Assembly (NCBI RefSeq): GCF_003385395.1
Contig: NZ_QNUG01000007.1
Location: 1 to 64,000 of the forward strand
Length of the DNA stretch: 64,000 nt
Direction of reading: 5' to 3'
Origin: Epilithonimonas hispanica
GTDB taxonomy: Bacteria; Bacteroidota; Bacteroidia; Flavobacteriales; Weeksellaceae
Shown: positions 26,634 through 34,320 of the stretch, in pieces
Position numbering within the stretch: position 1 is the stretch's first letter
Layout of the letters: the number at the start of each line of letters is the position of its first letter
Position numbers and translations under genes: made by a program
Notes under the pieces: generated by a model
Told to the model about the DNA's origin: nothing
Databases searched by the model: none
Seen by the model: only the letters and a program-made list of their open reading frames with translations

Positions 26634-26659
26634 CGGAAAATTATTTTCCGTTTTTTTTT
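26634..26659. terminator. Terminator
   Basis: CGGAAAA at 26634-26640 pairs with TTTTCCG at 26644-26650, followed by nine T. It ends the miaB-to-26623 transcript and lies at the 3' end of the convergent GLPGLI gene. Confidence 0.85.
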
Positions 26660-27485
26660 ATTTCAATTCGATGGGGTTGTTTTTACTTTTTATTTCAGCT
26701 TCCATTCTTTTTTGGAATTCCTGTATTTGTTTAGGATCCATTCCAGGTCTGTTTCCTCCGCCACCTCCAGCTGGACCTCTTCCTCCACCAGAACTTCTCT
26801 GAGCAGAAAAAAAACTAGCTGGATCTTTTTGCATCTTTTTTTCCATCTCTACATATTTTGATTTGGGAAGCGCTATAACTTGTCCTCGGTTCAAAGGTTG
26901 ATAGATCTCTGCTATTTTTTTTGTTTGCATCAGATCAAAAGAATAATCGCCTCTTTCATCTTGAACTTTTACAATCAATCCTGGCAAACCAGAGAATTTG
27001 TAAGGGCCATCTTGCAAAGGAATTTCTTGAGTAAACCACGCATACCAAGTTCTTCCACCAAATTTAGTTTCAGCCTTTTGCGTTTGATAATCTCCAATTT
27101 TCACCGTTTCTGGTAAGATTTTCCAGTCAAAAGTTGGCGTTTCTGAATAAGAATAATTATCTCTTCCGATTCTTGATTTGTAAATTAGACTTTGATTCGT
27201 GAGGTCTTTTTCAATCGTGAACTGTAGATTACTTCTCAAACTCTGCATTTGTTCTCTATTAAAGTTTTGAGTTGTACGCATTCTTTCCATCAAAGAATCT
27301 CTTTTCATTGCATTTTCTGCGTAGAATACAGACTTTTTTCCATCGGTATCCAGATAAGCCAGCTCTGTTTTTTTCTCCACATTTGTAGAATCTGGCGTCA
27401 ATGTCGCTTGATAAACAAAACGTGTTCCTTGCTGAGCCATTACAAAAGGCATCGCGAACAAGCTTAATATTTTAAAAAATTTCAT
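26658..27485 (-). CDS. GLPGLI-family exported protein
   Basis: 275 residues with a signal peptide ending near MAQQG (about residue 18). The family motif GPYKFSGLPGLIVKV is present, preceded by GGRTWYAWFTQEIP. The C-terminal about 70 residues are Gly/Met-rich with a GGGRGPAGGGGG stretch. GLPGLI proteins (TIGR01200) are exported Bacteroidota proteins of unknown role, often in clusters. It is one base apart from the next GLPGLI gene upstream. Confidence 0.88.
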   Translation of the reverse strand: MKFFKILSLFAMPFVMAQQGTRFVYQATLTPDSTNVEKKTELAYLDTDGKKSVFYAENAMKRDSLMERMRTTQNFNREQMQSLRSNLQFTIEKDLTNQSLIYKSRIGRDNYSYSETPTFDWKILPETVKIGDYQTQKAETKFGGRTWYAWFTQEIPLQDGPYKFSGLPGLIVKVQDERGDYSFDLMQTKKIAEIYQPLNRGQVIALPKSKYVEMEKKMQKDPASFFSAQRSSGGGRGPAGGGGGNRPGMDPKQIQEFQKRMEAEIKSKNNPIELK

Positions 27486-27486
27486 A

Positions 27487-28443
27487 TTAATATTTGTTAC
27501 TTAATTCAATTGGATTTGTATTTCCGAAATTCATCGTAGAAGCGTTATTTCCAGCCGAGTTACTTTGTGGATTTCCCATTTGTATATCAGCTTGTCCGTT
27601 TCCTACCTCGCTACCTGGCATTCCGCCATTCATTCCTTGCTGGCCCCCGAATCCGCCATTCATCCCTCCGTTTCTTTGATTCATCCTGTTGAAACTATCA
27701 AAGTTGATCTCAGGATCCTTATTTTTAACCATTTCCATTCTTACAGATTCTTTGTCTCCTCGAAAGTTGATTCTTGTAGATCTTCTGGCGTCCGGTTTTA
27801 TAACTTCGGAAAAGGCTTTTTCTATATTAATTTTCTTAGTAAAGCTAAATCTGTAATCACCTTTATCATCTTCTAATTTTAAAATCAATCCTGGAAGTCC
27901 TAAAAATTTGTAAGGTCCATCAGAGATTTTAATTTCAGGAGCAAACCAAGCTGTCCAAGTTCTCCCTCCAAAAGTCATCGTTGCTTTCTGAACTTTATAA
28001 TTATTAAAATCAGAAATTTGATTAGAAATATCCCAATTCATTTTTCTGTCTTCTTGATAATAGACTTGTTTTGAACCAATACTTTCAACAAAATTCACAG
28101 ACTTGTCTTCTTGATTTTTTGTAATAAAATAATCAAAAAAAGTAGGTTGTATAGATTTTCCGTTGGGTAGTTTTGGAAATTCGGATTTATCTTTTTTTGA
28201 TTTTTTAATTTCTGTTACGCCTTGTTGTTTTAAAACTGCAGTTAAAGAATCTTTTAATAATTTACTTTCACTGATGAATAATGACTGATTATTCTTGACA
28301 TCCAAGAAAGTATTCTCAACCTTCATATTAACAAGATTAATCGTATCTGGATTCACTTCGGTTTGATAAATATATCTTTCGGTTTGGCTCATCATTTTTC
28401 CAAAAAAGGAAAATAGCATCATCAAAATAAAAATCTTCTTCAT
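27487..28443 (-). CDS. GLPGLI-family exported protein
   Basis: 318 residues from the ATG at 28443 (MKKIFILMMLFSFF signal, cleaved near SQTER); a TTG-type or upstream start at 28464 would add seven residues before the signal and is less likely. Motifs: GGRTWTAWFAPEI and GPYKFLGLPGLILKLED. The C-terminus is a Gly/Met/Asn-rich tail (NGGMNGGFGGQQGMNG). It forms an operon with the paralogue downstream. Function unknown. Confidence 0.88.
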   Translation of the reverse strand: MKKIFILMMLFSFFGKMMSQTERYIYQTEVNPDTINLVNMKVENTFLDVKNNQSLFISESKLLKDSLTAVLKQQGVTEIKKSKKDKSEFPKLPNGKSIQPTFFDYFITKNQEDKSVNFVESIGSKQVYYQEDRKMNWDISNQISDFNNYKVQKATMTFGGRTWTAWFAPEIKISDGPYKFLGLPGLILKLEDDKGDYRFSFTKKINIEKAFSEVIKPDARRSTRINFRGDKESVRMEMVKNKDPEINFDSFNRMNQRNGGMNGGFGGQQGMNGGMPGSEVGNGQADIQMGNPQSNSAGNNASTMNFGNTNPIELSNKY

Positions 28444-28471
28444 AACTAATTGTTTGATTAACAAATTCGAG

Positions 28472-28479
28472 CAAAGTTA
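28472..28479 (-). promoter_or_regulatory. Putative -7 box of the GLPGLI operon
   Basis: TAACTTTG on the minus strand, about 29 nt before the ATG at 28443. No TTG at standard distance. Confidence 0.45.
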
Positions 28480-28571
28480 ATTATAAGAACAATCAGAATT
28501 AATAATTGTTTCTTTTTTGATAAGAATTTAACATTAACAAACTGTATCTCATTACAAAACGAATTATTAAA

Positions 28572-28655
28572 GTCTATTTAAAATCGTTAAAATAGACGCT
28601 GTCGATTTGAGAATGCGGAAATTAGTTCGTACTTTTGTAGACTAAAATCAGTCTA
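28572..28655. promoter_or_regulatory. Four AGTCTA half-sites around the suf promoter (candidate operator)
   Basis: Two inverted pairs share the same half-site. GTCTATTT at 28572-28579 pairs with AAATAGAC at 28590-28597, upstream of the -33 box. TAGACT at 28638-28643 pairs with AGTCTA at 28650-28655, directly after the -7 box. The placement on both sides of the promoter fits an iron or Fe-S responsive repressor, but no regulator gene is adjacent. Confidence 0.5.
28607..28637 (+). promoter_or_regulatory. suf operon promoter
   Basis: TTG at 28607-28609, a 20-nt spacer and TACTTTTG at 28630-28637, matching the Bacteroidota consensus. The leader before the sufA ATG would be about 22 nt. Confidence 0.75.
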
Positions 28656-28665
28656 AATAAAAACA

Positions 28666-28995
28666 ATGATAAAAGTAAGCGATCAGGCAAAATCCAAAGC
28701 AGCTCAGTTGATGACTGAAGAAGGCTTCAACCCTGAGACTGACTATATAAGAGTGGGCGTAAAAAGTGGCGGATGTTCCGGACTAGAATACGTCTTGAAG
28801 TTTGATAATGTAAAAAATGAAACCGACCAAATCTTTGAAGATAACGGTGTAAGAGTCATTATTGACAAAAAATCAATCCTTTATCTTGCAGGAACCACTT
28901 TAGAATATTCCGGAGGATTGAATGGAAAAGGTTTTGTTTTTAATAACCCAAATGCTGCAAGAACCTGCGGTTGTGGAGAAAGTTTTAGTTTATAA
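28666..28995 (+). CDS. sufA: Fe-S cluster assembly A-type carrier (SufA/IscA/ErpA)
   Basis: 109 residues with the three cluster-binding cysteines of A-type carriers: Cys37 in SGGCSGLEY, and Cys101 and Cys103 in TCGCGESF. It receives 2Fe-2S or 4Fe-4S clusters from the SufBCD scaffold and delivers them to apo-proteins. It is the first gene of the suf operon, 5 bp ahead of sufB. Confidence 0.93.
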   Translation: MIKVSDQAKSKAAQLMTEEGFNPETDYIRVGVKSGGCSGLEYVLKFDNVKNETDQIFEDNGVRVIIDKKSILYLAGTTLEYSGGLNGKGFVFNNPNAARTCGCGESFSL

Positions 28996-29000
28996 AAATT

Positions 29001-30449
29001 ATGTCTAAATATACCGAAGACGATTTACGCGTCGATTTAGAAAATAAAAAGTACGAGTTTGGATTCGAAACGGATATTGAGTATGAAGATTTCCCGATTG
29101 GTCTGAATGAGGATATCATCCGAGCAATTTCTGAAAAGAAAGAAGAGCCGGAATGGATGACGGAATGGCGTCTGGAATCTTTCCGAATCTGGCAAAAAAT
29201 GGAAGAACCAAATTGGGCCAACATCAAATATCAAAAACCTGATTTCCAAGCCATCAGATATTACGCAGCACCAAAAGCAAAACCAGAATTGGCAAGCCTT
29301 GATGAAGTGGACCCAGAATTATTGAAGACTTTTGCAAAATTGGGAATCAATATCGAGGAACAAAAAAGATTAGCTAACGTTGCGGTTGATATTGTTGTAG
29401 ATTCTGTTTCAGTTAAAACAACTTTTCAAGAAACTTTAAAAGAAAAAGGCATTATCTTCTGCTCAATTTCCGAAGCTATTAAAGAACATCCGGATTTGGT
29501 AAAGCAATATCTTGGAAAAGTAGTTCCAAGAGGCGATAATTTTTACGCAGCTCTTAACTCCGCAGTTTTCTCTGACGGAAGTTTCTGCTACATTCCAAAA
29601 GGTGTACGGTGTCCAATGGAACTGTCAACTTATTTCCGTATCAATCAGTCTGGAACTGGTCAGTTCGAGAGAACTTTGGTCATTGCTGACGAAGGAAGTT
29701 ACGTTTCTTATCTTGAAGGTTGTACTGCGCCGTCAAGAGATGAGAACCAGCTTCACGCTGCAGTTGTAGAATTAATCGCAATGAATGACGCTGAAATCAA
29801 ATATTCTACAGTTCAAAACTGGTATCCTGGTGATGAAGAAGGAAAAGGAGGTGTTTTCAATTTTGTGACTAAAAGAGGTCTTTGCGAGAGAAATGCAAAA
29901 ATCTCTTGGACTCAGGTCGAAACCGGTTCTGCTGTAACTTGGAAATATCCGAGCTGTATTTTGAAAGGTGATAATTCGGTTGGAGAATTTTATTCAATCG
30001 CGGTTACCAATATGCATCAATATGCAGATACAGGAACTAAGATGATTCACATCGGAAAGAATACTAGGTCAACCATTATTTCTAAAGGTATCTCTGCGGG
30101 AAAATCTAATAATTCTTATCGTGGATTGGTAAAAGTGATGCCAACTGCAAAAGGAGCGAGAAACTTTTCTCAATGTGATTCTTTGCTAATGGGTAATGAA
30201 TGTGGTGCGCACACTTTCCCTTACATCGAAATCAAAGACCCGACTGCACAATTGGAACACGAAGCCACGACTTCGAAAATTGGAGAAGACCAGATTTTCT
30301 ATTGTAACCAAAGAGGAATTGATACAGAAAGAGCAATTGCTCTGATAGTAAATGGATTCAGTAAAGAAGTTTTAAATAAGCTTCCAATGGAATTCGCCAT
30401 TGAAGCTCAAAAGTTGTTGGAGATTTCTCTGGAAGGTTCAGTTGGATAA
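29001..30449 (+). CDS. sufB: Fe-S cluster assembly scaffold SufB
   Basis: 482 residues, typical length. Features: the N-terminal [14 protein letters not shown] segment, the [20 protein letters not shown] block in the beta-helix core and the C-terminal GISKEVL-like [16 protein letters not shown]. SufB builds the nascent cluster in complex with SufC and SufD. In most Bacteroidota sufC follows within a few bases; here a GxxExxY gene with its inverted arms intervenes (641 bp), and the sufB stop lies at the edge of the left arm. Confidence 0.96.
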   Translation: MSKYTEDDLRVDLENKKYEFGFETDIEYEDFPIGLNEDIIRAISEKKEEPEWMTEWRLESFRIWQKMEEPNWANIKYQKPDFQAIRYYAAPKAKPELASLDEVDPELLKTFAKLGINIEEQKRLANVAVDIVVDSVSVKTTFQETLKEKGIIFCSISEAIKEHPDLVKQYLGKVVPRGDNFYAALNSAVFSDGSFCYIPKGVRCPMELSTYFRINQSGTGQFERTLVIADEGSYVSYLEGCTAPSRDENQLHAAVVELIAMNDAEIKYSTVQNWYPGDEEGKGGVFNFVTKRGLCERNAKISWTQVETGSAVTWKYPSCILKGDNSVGEFYSIAVTNMHQYADTGTKMIHIGKNTRSTIISKGISAGKSNNSYRGLVKVMPTAKGARNFSQCDSLLMGNECGAHTFPYIEIKDPTAQLEHEATTSKIGEDQIFYCNQRGIDTERAIALIVNGFSKEVLNKLPMEFAIEAQKLLEISLEGSVG

Positions 30450-30455
30450 ATTTTT

Positions 30456-30530
30456 TTAGCAAGGTTAAACAAAGATTTTCTTTGATTGTTTGAAAAAAAT
30501 TTAAAGAAATACAAAGCCGCTAAAGCTTAG
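30456..30530. repeat. Left inverted arm of the GxxExxY cassette
   Basis: About 75 bp directly after the sufB stop. Two blocks match the reverse complement of the right arm (31008-31087): GCAAGG, five variable bases, CAAAGATTTT at 30459-30479, and CAAAGCCGCTAAAGCTTA at 30512-30529 (16 of 18 positions). The middle about 30 bases are diverged and AT-rich. Confidence 0.8.
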
Positions 30531-30570
30531 GAAAGTAATACAAGTTTTAAATTTCTACAATTAACTTGTT

Positions 30571-30578
30571 TATCTTTG
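30571..30578 (+). promoter_or_regulatory. -7 box of the GxxExxY gene, inside the cassette
   Basis: TATCTTTG, a perfect TAnnTTTG match, 15 bases before the ATG at 30594. It lies between the left arm and the gene, so the cassette appears to bring its own promoter. Confidence 0.55.
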
Positions 30579-30593
30579 TGAAAAACAACACAA

Positions 30594-30986
30594 ATGACAG
30601 AGAATGAAATTTCAAAGATTGTCTTTGAAAGTGGGTTAAAGATTCATAGAAAATTGGGGATAGGCTTGTATGAGAGTATTTACGAAGAATGTCTTTTCTA
30701 TGAATTAAAAAAAGCAGAAGTAAAAGTCGAAAGACAAAAACCTCTGAATATCCAATATGAAGAATTGTTGCTGGAAAATGCTTTTAGAATGGATTTATTA
30801 ATTGAAAACAAGGTTGTTTTAGAAATTAAATCTGTTGAAAGTTTAAATAATTTTCACGCATCACAATTAAAAAATTATTTAAGACTAGGAAATTATAAGT
30901 TAGGAATGCTTATTAATTTTAATTCTCAACTATTTAAAAATGGTGTAATGAGAATTGCAAATGGTCTTGATTATATTAAAAAATAA
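30594..30986 (+). CDS. GxxExxY-family protein (PD-(D/E)xK nuclease-like)
   Basis: 130 residues. The name-giving motif is G24-L-Y-E27-S-I-Y30. A PD-(D/E)xK-type site follows: Asp67 in FRMDLLI, Glu77 and Lys79 in LEIKS, and a QLKNYL motif with Gln91 and Tyr95, as in the nuclease superfamily. Nuclease activity is inferred from the fold; the family (TIGR04256/PF13366) has no settled function. It interrupts sufB and sufC and lies between imperfect inverted arms. Its codons are AT-rich like its neighbours. It may be a self-mobilised or hitch-hiking gene. Confidence 0.9.
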   Translation: MTENEISKIVFESGLKIHRKLGIGLYESIYEECLFYELKKAEVKVERQKPLNIQYEELLLENAFRMDLLIENKVVLEIKSVESLNNFHASQLKNYLRLGNYKLGMLINFNSQLFKNGVMRIANGLDYIKK

Positions 30987-31007
30987 GAAACAATAGTTTT
31001 TCATTGA

Positions 31008-31087
31008 TAAGCGTTAGCGCCTTTGTTTCACTTAAAAAAGCAAAGGAAGATAAAAAAATCTTTGTCTAGCCTTGCGATAAATTTAAA
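31008..31087. repeat. Right inverted arm of the GxxExxY cassette
   Basis: Counterpart of 30456-30530 in opposite orientation. TAAGCGTTAGCGCCTTTG at 31008-31025 mirrors the inner block, and AAAATCTTTG plus CCTTGC up to about 31075 mirror the outer block. It ends three bases before the sufC ATG. Confidence 0.8.
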
Positions 31088-31090
31088 AGT

Positions 31091-31837
31091 ATGTTAGAGA
31101 TAAAAAACTTACACGCCAAAATTGAAGATGGCGACAGAGAAATTTTAAAAGGAATCAATCTTGAAATAAAACCAGGCGAAGTTCACGCTATTATGGGACC
31201 GAACGGCGCTGGTAAATCTACACTTTCTTCTGTTATTGCAGGAAAAGAAGATTATGAAGTAACGGAGGGCGAAATTCTTTTCGAAGGAGAAGAAATCGGT
31301 GAAGATGCGCCTGAAGAAAGAGCACATAAAGGAATTTTCCTTTCTTTCCAATATCCTGTGGAAATCCCTGGAGTTACCGTTACCAATTTTATCAAAGCCG
31401 CTCTTAACGAAACAAGAAAAGCAAACGGATTGGAAGAAATGGGCGCTAAAGAAATGTTGGGTCTAATCCGTGAAAACTCTGAGAAATTAGGAATCAAAAA
31501 AGATTTCCTTTCCCGTTCTTTGAACGAAGGTTTCTCTGGAGGTGAAAAGAAAAGAAATGAGATTTTCCAAATGATGATGCTGAATCCGAAATTGGCAATT
31601 CTTGACGAAACCGATTCAGGATTAGATATCGATGCTTTGAGAATCGTGGCTGATGGTGTAAACCAATTCAAAAACGAAGGCAACGCAGTTTTGTTAATCA
31701 CGCATTACCAAAGACTTTTAAATTACATTCAGCCAGATTTCGTTCACGTTTTGGCAGATGGAAAAATCATAAAAACAGGAGATAAATCTTTGGCTTTGGA
31801 ATTGGAAGAAAAAGGTTACGATTGGCTTCTTAATTAA
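31091..31837 (+). CDS. sufC: Fe-S cluster assembly ATPase SufC
   Basis: 248 residues, an ABC-type ATPase: Walker [10 protein letters not shown] (about 36-44), Q-loop in [12 protein letters not shown], signature [10 protein letters not shown], Walker [13 protein letters not shown] and the switch histidine in [10 protein letters not shown]. SufC drives conformational change in SufBCD during cluster assembly. The ATG is 3 bp past the right arm of the GxxExxY cassette, and a four-helix-bundle cassette follows within 8 bp of its stop. Confidence 0.97.
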   Translation: MLEIKNLHAKIEDGDREILKGINLEIKPGEVHAIMGPNGAGKSTLSSVIAGKEDYEVTEGEILFEGEEIGEDAPEERAHKGIFLSFQYPVEIPGVTVTNFIKAALNETRKANGLEEMGAKEMLGLIRENSEKLGIKKDFLSRSLNEGFSGGEKKRNEIFQMMMLNPKLAILDETDSGLDIDALRIVADGVNQFKNEGNAVLLITHYQRLLNYIQPDFVHVLADGKIIKTGDKSLALELEEKGYDWLLN

Positions 31838-31844
31838 TTTCTAA

Positions 31845-31865
31845 TTTGAGATTTGAAGTTTGAAA
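31845..31865. repeat. Heptad array, left arm of the second four-helix-bundle cassette
   Basis: Three contiguous units: TTTGAGA at 31845, TTTGAAG at 31852 and TTTGAAA at 31859. It ends two bases before the ATG of the four-helix-bundle gene. The mirror array is at 32261-32281. Confidence 0.85.
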
Positions 31866-31867
31866 TT

Positions 31868-32260
31868 ATGGCAACAATTAATAATTTTGAAGATTTAGAG
31901 ATTTGGAAAAAGTCTCGAATTTTATGTCAAAAAGTTGATGCCTATTTACTTCAAAACCCAAATTGCAGTCAAAATATTAAATATCAAATTGACCGTTCAT
32001 CCGGTTCTGTTATGGATAATATTGCAGAAGGATTTGAACGGGAAGGAAATAAAGAGTTTATTAATTTTCTTTCAATTTCAAAGGGTTCTTGTGGAGAAGT
32101 ACGTTCTCAATTAATCAGAGCATTTGATAGAAAATTTATTAATGAAAATGAATTTAACGATTTGTTAAAAGATTTTGCAGAGCTTTCAAAAATGATTTCT
32201 GGCTTTATGAAATACCTAAAAAATACAGAACATAATGGAAACAAATTTCTGCGTCCTTAA
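31868..32260 (+). CDS. Four-helix-bundle protein (S23/TIGR02436 family), second copy
   Basis: 130 residues from the ATG at 31868; a TTG at 31853 lies inside the heptad array and is rejected. Motifs: FEDLEIWKKSR helix, SSGSVMDNIAEGFER (equivalent to [12 protein letters not shown] in the copy at 10007-10372), and SISKGSCGEVRSQLIRA. The two copies belong to different subgroups and are not recent duplicates. The gene lies between sufC and sufD, and its stop is directly followed by an inverted heptad array. Function unknown. Confidence 0.9.
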   Translation: MATINNFEDLEIWKKSRILCQKVDAYLLQNPNCSQNIKYQIDRSSGSVMDNIAEGFEREGNKEFINFLSISKGSCGEVRSQLIRAFDRKFINENEFNDLLKDFAELSKMISGFMKYLKNTEHNGNKFLRP

Positions 32261-32281
32261 CTTCAAATCTCAAACTTCAAA
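32261..32281. repeat. Heptad array, right arm of the second four-helix-bundle cassette
   Basis: CTTCAAA at 32261, TCTCAAA at 32268 and CTTCAAA at 32275: in reverse, TTTGAAG, TTTGAGA, TTTGAAG. It begins at the first base after the stop codon and ends six bases before the sufD ATG. Confidence 0.85.
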
Positions 32282-32287
32282 CAACTA

Positions 32288-33595
32288 ATGAGTTTAGACA
32301 TACAAATTTTAAATCAACATTCAGATTTTTTGGAATCGCTTCTTCATTCTTTTTTGAACGAAGAGAGAAAAATCGCTCTTCAGAAATTTGAAGAGAAAGG
32401 TTTTCCGACCAAAAAAGATGAAGAATACAAATACACGAATCTGAAGGAAATTACGGAAAAAGATTACAATTTTTTCCCTTCAGAAGCTCATCATATTACC
32501 AAAGAGCAGTTGGACGAATTGCATCTTGGAAAAGAACATTTTGACTGGATTGTGTTCATTAACGGGAAACTTCACAAAGAATATTCTAACATTTCTATTG
32601 AAAATGCAGAATTCCTGACTTTGAATGAAGCTCTGAATGATTCAGCGAAAAAAGAAACTTTCAATCAATATTTCAATACAATTGCAAGCAAAGATTTAGC
32701 TTTCACAAATTTGAATCTAGCTTATTTCAATGAAGGATTTTTCTTGAAAGTTCCGAAAAACATCGTCATCGAAAAACCGATTCACGTTTTTTATATCTCT
32801 GACAGTCAAGAAGAAAACACCTTCTATAACACAAGAAATCTTCTGATTGTGGAAGCTGGCGCAAAAGTAGAAGTGATTGAAAGTCATCATAATTTTGATG
32901 AATCTTTCGTTTTCACCAACTCTGTGACGGAGATTTTCACTTATCAAAATGCAAAAGCAGATTGGCACAAATTGCAGAACGACAGTGACACTTCCTACCT
33001 CGTAGACCACACATTTGCGAAGCAGGAAAGAGATAGTTTAACGACAGTGAACACCTTCTCTTTTGGAGGGAAATTAGTTCGTAACAATCTGGATTTCATT
33101 CACAACGGAGAGAATATCAACTCGTTTATGAACGGAATCACGATTATCGGAAAAGACCAATTGGTAGACCACCACACAGCGGTTCATCACAACACGCCAA
33201 ACTGCGAATCTTACCAGAATTACAAAGGAATCTACAAAGACAAATCGCACGGTGTTTTCAACGGAAAAGTGTTTGTGAACAAGATTGCTCAGAAAACCAA
33301 CGCTTATCAGCAGAATAATAACATTTTGTTGGACGAAGGCGCAACGATTGATACAAAACCTCAGCTGGAGATTTTCGCAGATGATGTAAAATGTTCGCAC
33401 GGTTGTACCGTTGGACAGCTGAACGAGGACGCGATGTTCTACCTTAGAGCTCGTGGAATTTCCAAGAAAGAAGCAAGAGCATTGTTGCTTTACGCTTTCG
33501 CCAACGATGCGATGCAAAACATCGATATCGAGCCACTCAAAGTAAAAGTTTCCAAACTTCTGGCAGAAAAACTGGAAGTCAATATGGAATTCTAA
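32288..33595 (+). CDS. sufD: Fe-S cluster assembly protein SufD
   Basis: 435 residues, usual length. The SufB/SufD beta-helix core is followed by the conserved KCSHGCTVGQLNEDAMFYLRARGI segment and a C-terminal helix. SufD supports iron entry in the SufBC2D complex. It ends the operon; sufS and sufE are not present after it in this window, and a terminator plus a hairpin repeat follow. Confidence 0.95.
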   Translation: MSLDIQILNQHSDFLESLLHSFLNEERKIALQKFEEKGFPTKKDEEYKYTNLKEITEKDYNFFPSEAHHITKEQLDELHLGKEHFDWIVFINGKLHKEYSNISIENAEFLTLNEALNDSAKKETFNQYFNTIASKDLAFTNLNLAYFNEGFFLKVPKNIVIEKPIHVFYISDSQEENTFYNTRNLLIVEAGAKVEVIESHHNFDESFVFTNSVTEIFTYQNAKADWHKLQNDSDTSYLVDHTFAKQERDSLTTVNTFSFGGKLVRNNLDFIHNGENINSFMNGITIIGKDQLVDHHTAVHHNTPNCESYQNYKGIYKDKSHGVFNGKVFVNKIAQKTNAYQQNNNILLDEGATIDTKPQLEIFADDVKCSHGCTVGQLNEDAMFYLRARGISKKEARALLLYAFANDAMQNIDIEPLKVKVSKLLAEKLEVNMEF

Positions 33596-33602
33596 ATAAA
33601 TC

Positions 33603-33631
33603 AAATCGCATCTATCAGGTGCGATTTTTTT
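33603..33631 (+). terminator. Terminator of the suf operon
   Basis: AAATCGCA at 33603-33610 pairs with TGCGATTT at 33620-33627, followed by a T run. Confidence 0.85.
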
Positions 33632-33640
33632 GTTATTATT

Positions 33641-33725
33641 TGGGCGCCTTAATCCGCCTTCCGTTCCCAATCTTTTCACTCCACTTCGTTGCGTAAAAAG
33701 GATTTCCACTCAAGTCGGGGCGCGG
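33641..33725. repeat. AGCCCCGATGG-type hairpin repeat, copy 3, inverted orientation
   Basis: In reverse complement the ends correspond to those of copies 1 and 2: a GCCCCGAC block at the right (CAAGTCGGGGC) and a CAATCTTTT / AAAAAGGATTTCC pair near the loop. It is more diverged than the other two copies. It fills most of the gap between the suf terminator and the next gene. Confidence 0.6.
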
Positions 33726-33797
33726 ATTCAGCTTCTTTTGAAATATTTGTCGTTAAATTGTAAATTTGAACATCACAACAATTATATTTTAACACAA

Positions 33798-34319
33798 ATG
33801 AACTACGAAAAATTACAATTCAACCTCAACGCTTATAAAGAAACCGGCGAAATCCTAGACGGCGCAAGGTTCCTCATTCACGAATTCGAATTGGATGATG
33901 AAAACTTTTTAGGATTCGGTTTCCGGGAAGAATTAGAAAAGAACTCGATTTTATTGACTGCTAATGGAGAAATCGGAGATAGGCAGGAAGTTTTGATTCC
34001 GAGAAATATTTTCGATTTTGATTTGACTTTGGTTCTCAATATGCTCGCTCACGAGATGTTGCACGTTCGTCAGAAATCGTCAAAGATGATGATTATGGAT
34101 AAGAATGAACGTGAATGGCAAGCTTACTACGAAATGTTATTTCATACCAATTTTCCGCAGATTCCAGAACTTTCTGATTATTACAAAAACTTCTTTGGTG
34201 AAAAAGCTTTGATTTATTATGGAAGAATGGGCGAAGGAAGTGAACTTCAATTAAAATATTTGGAACAAAAACTTGAAGTTGAAAAGCTTTTGCAAGACAT
34301 TAAAAATAAAACGATTTAA
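33798..34319 (+). CDS. HExxH-containing zincin-like protein
   Basis: 173 residues from the ATG at 33798; the longer frame from 33630 would run through repeat DNA. The motif HEMLHVRQ (HExxHxxQ) at about residues 77-84 is followed by an NEREWQAYYEML helix that could supply the third zinc ligand. This pattern resembles small DUF4157-like or minimal gluzincins. No signal peptide, so probably cytoplasmic. Proteolytic activity and substrate are unknown. Confidence 0.72.
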   Translation: MNYEKLQFNLNAYKETGEILDGARFLIHEFELDDENFLGFGFREELEKNSILLTANGEIGDRQEVLIPRNIFDFDLTLVLNMLAHEMLHVRQKSSKMMIMDKNEREWQAYYEMLFHTNFPQIPELSDYYKNFFGEKALIYYGRMGEGSELQLKYLEQKLEVEKLLQDIKNKTI

Positions 34320-34320
34320 T

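Noticed and set aside
33630-33797. 56-residue N-terminal extension of the zincin-like protein
   Set aside because: It would be translated from hairpin repeat copy 3; the ATG at 33798 is the natural start.
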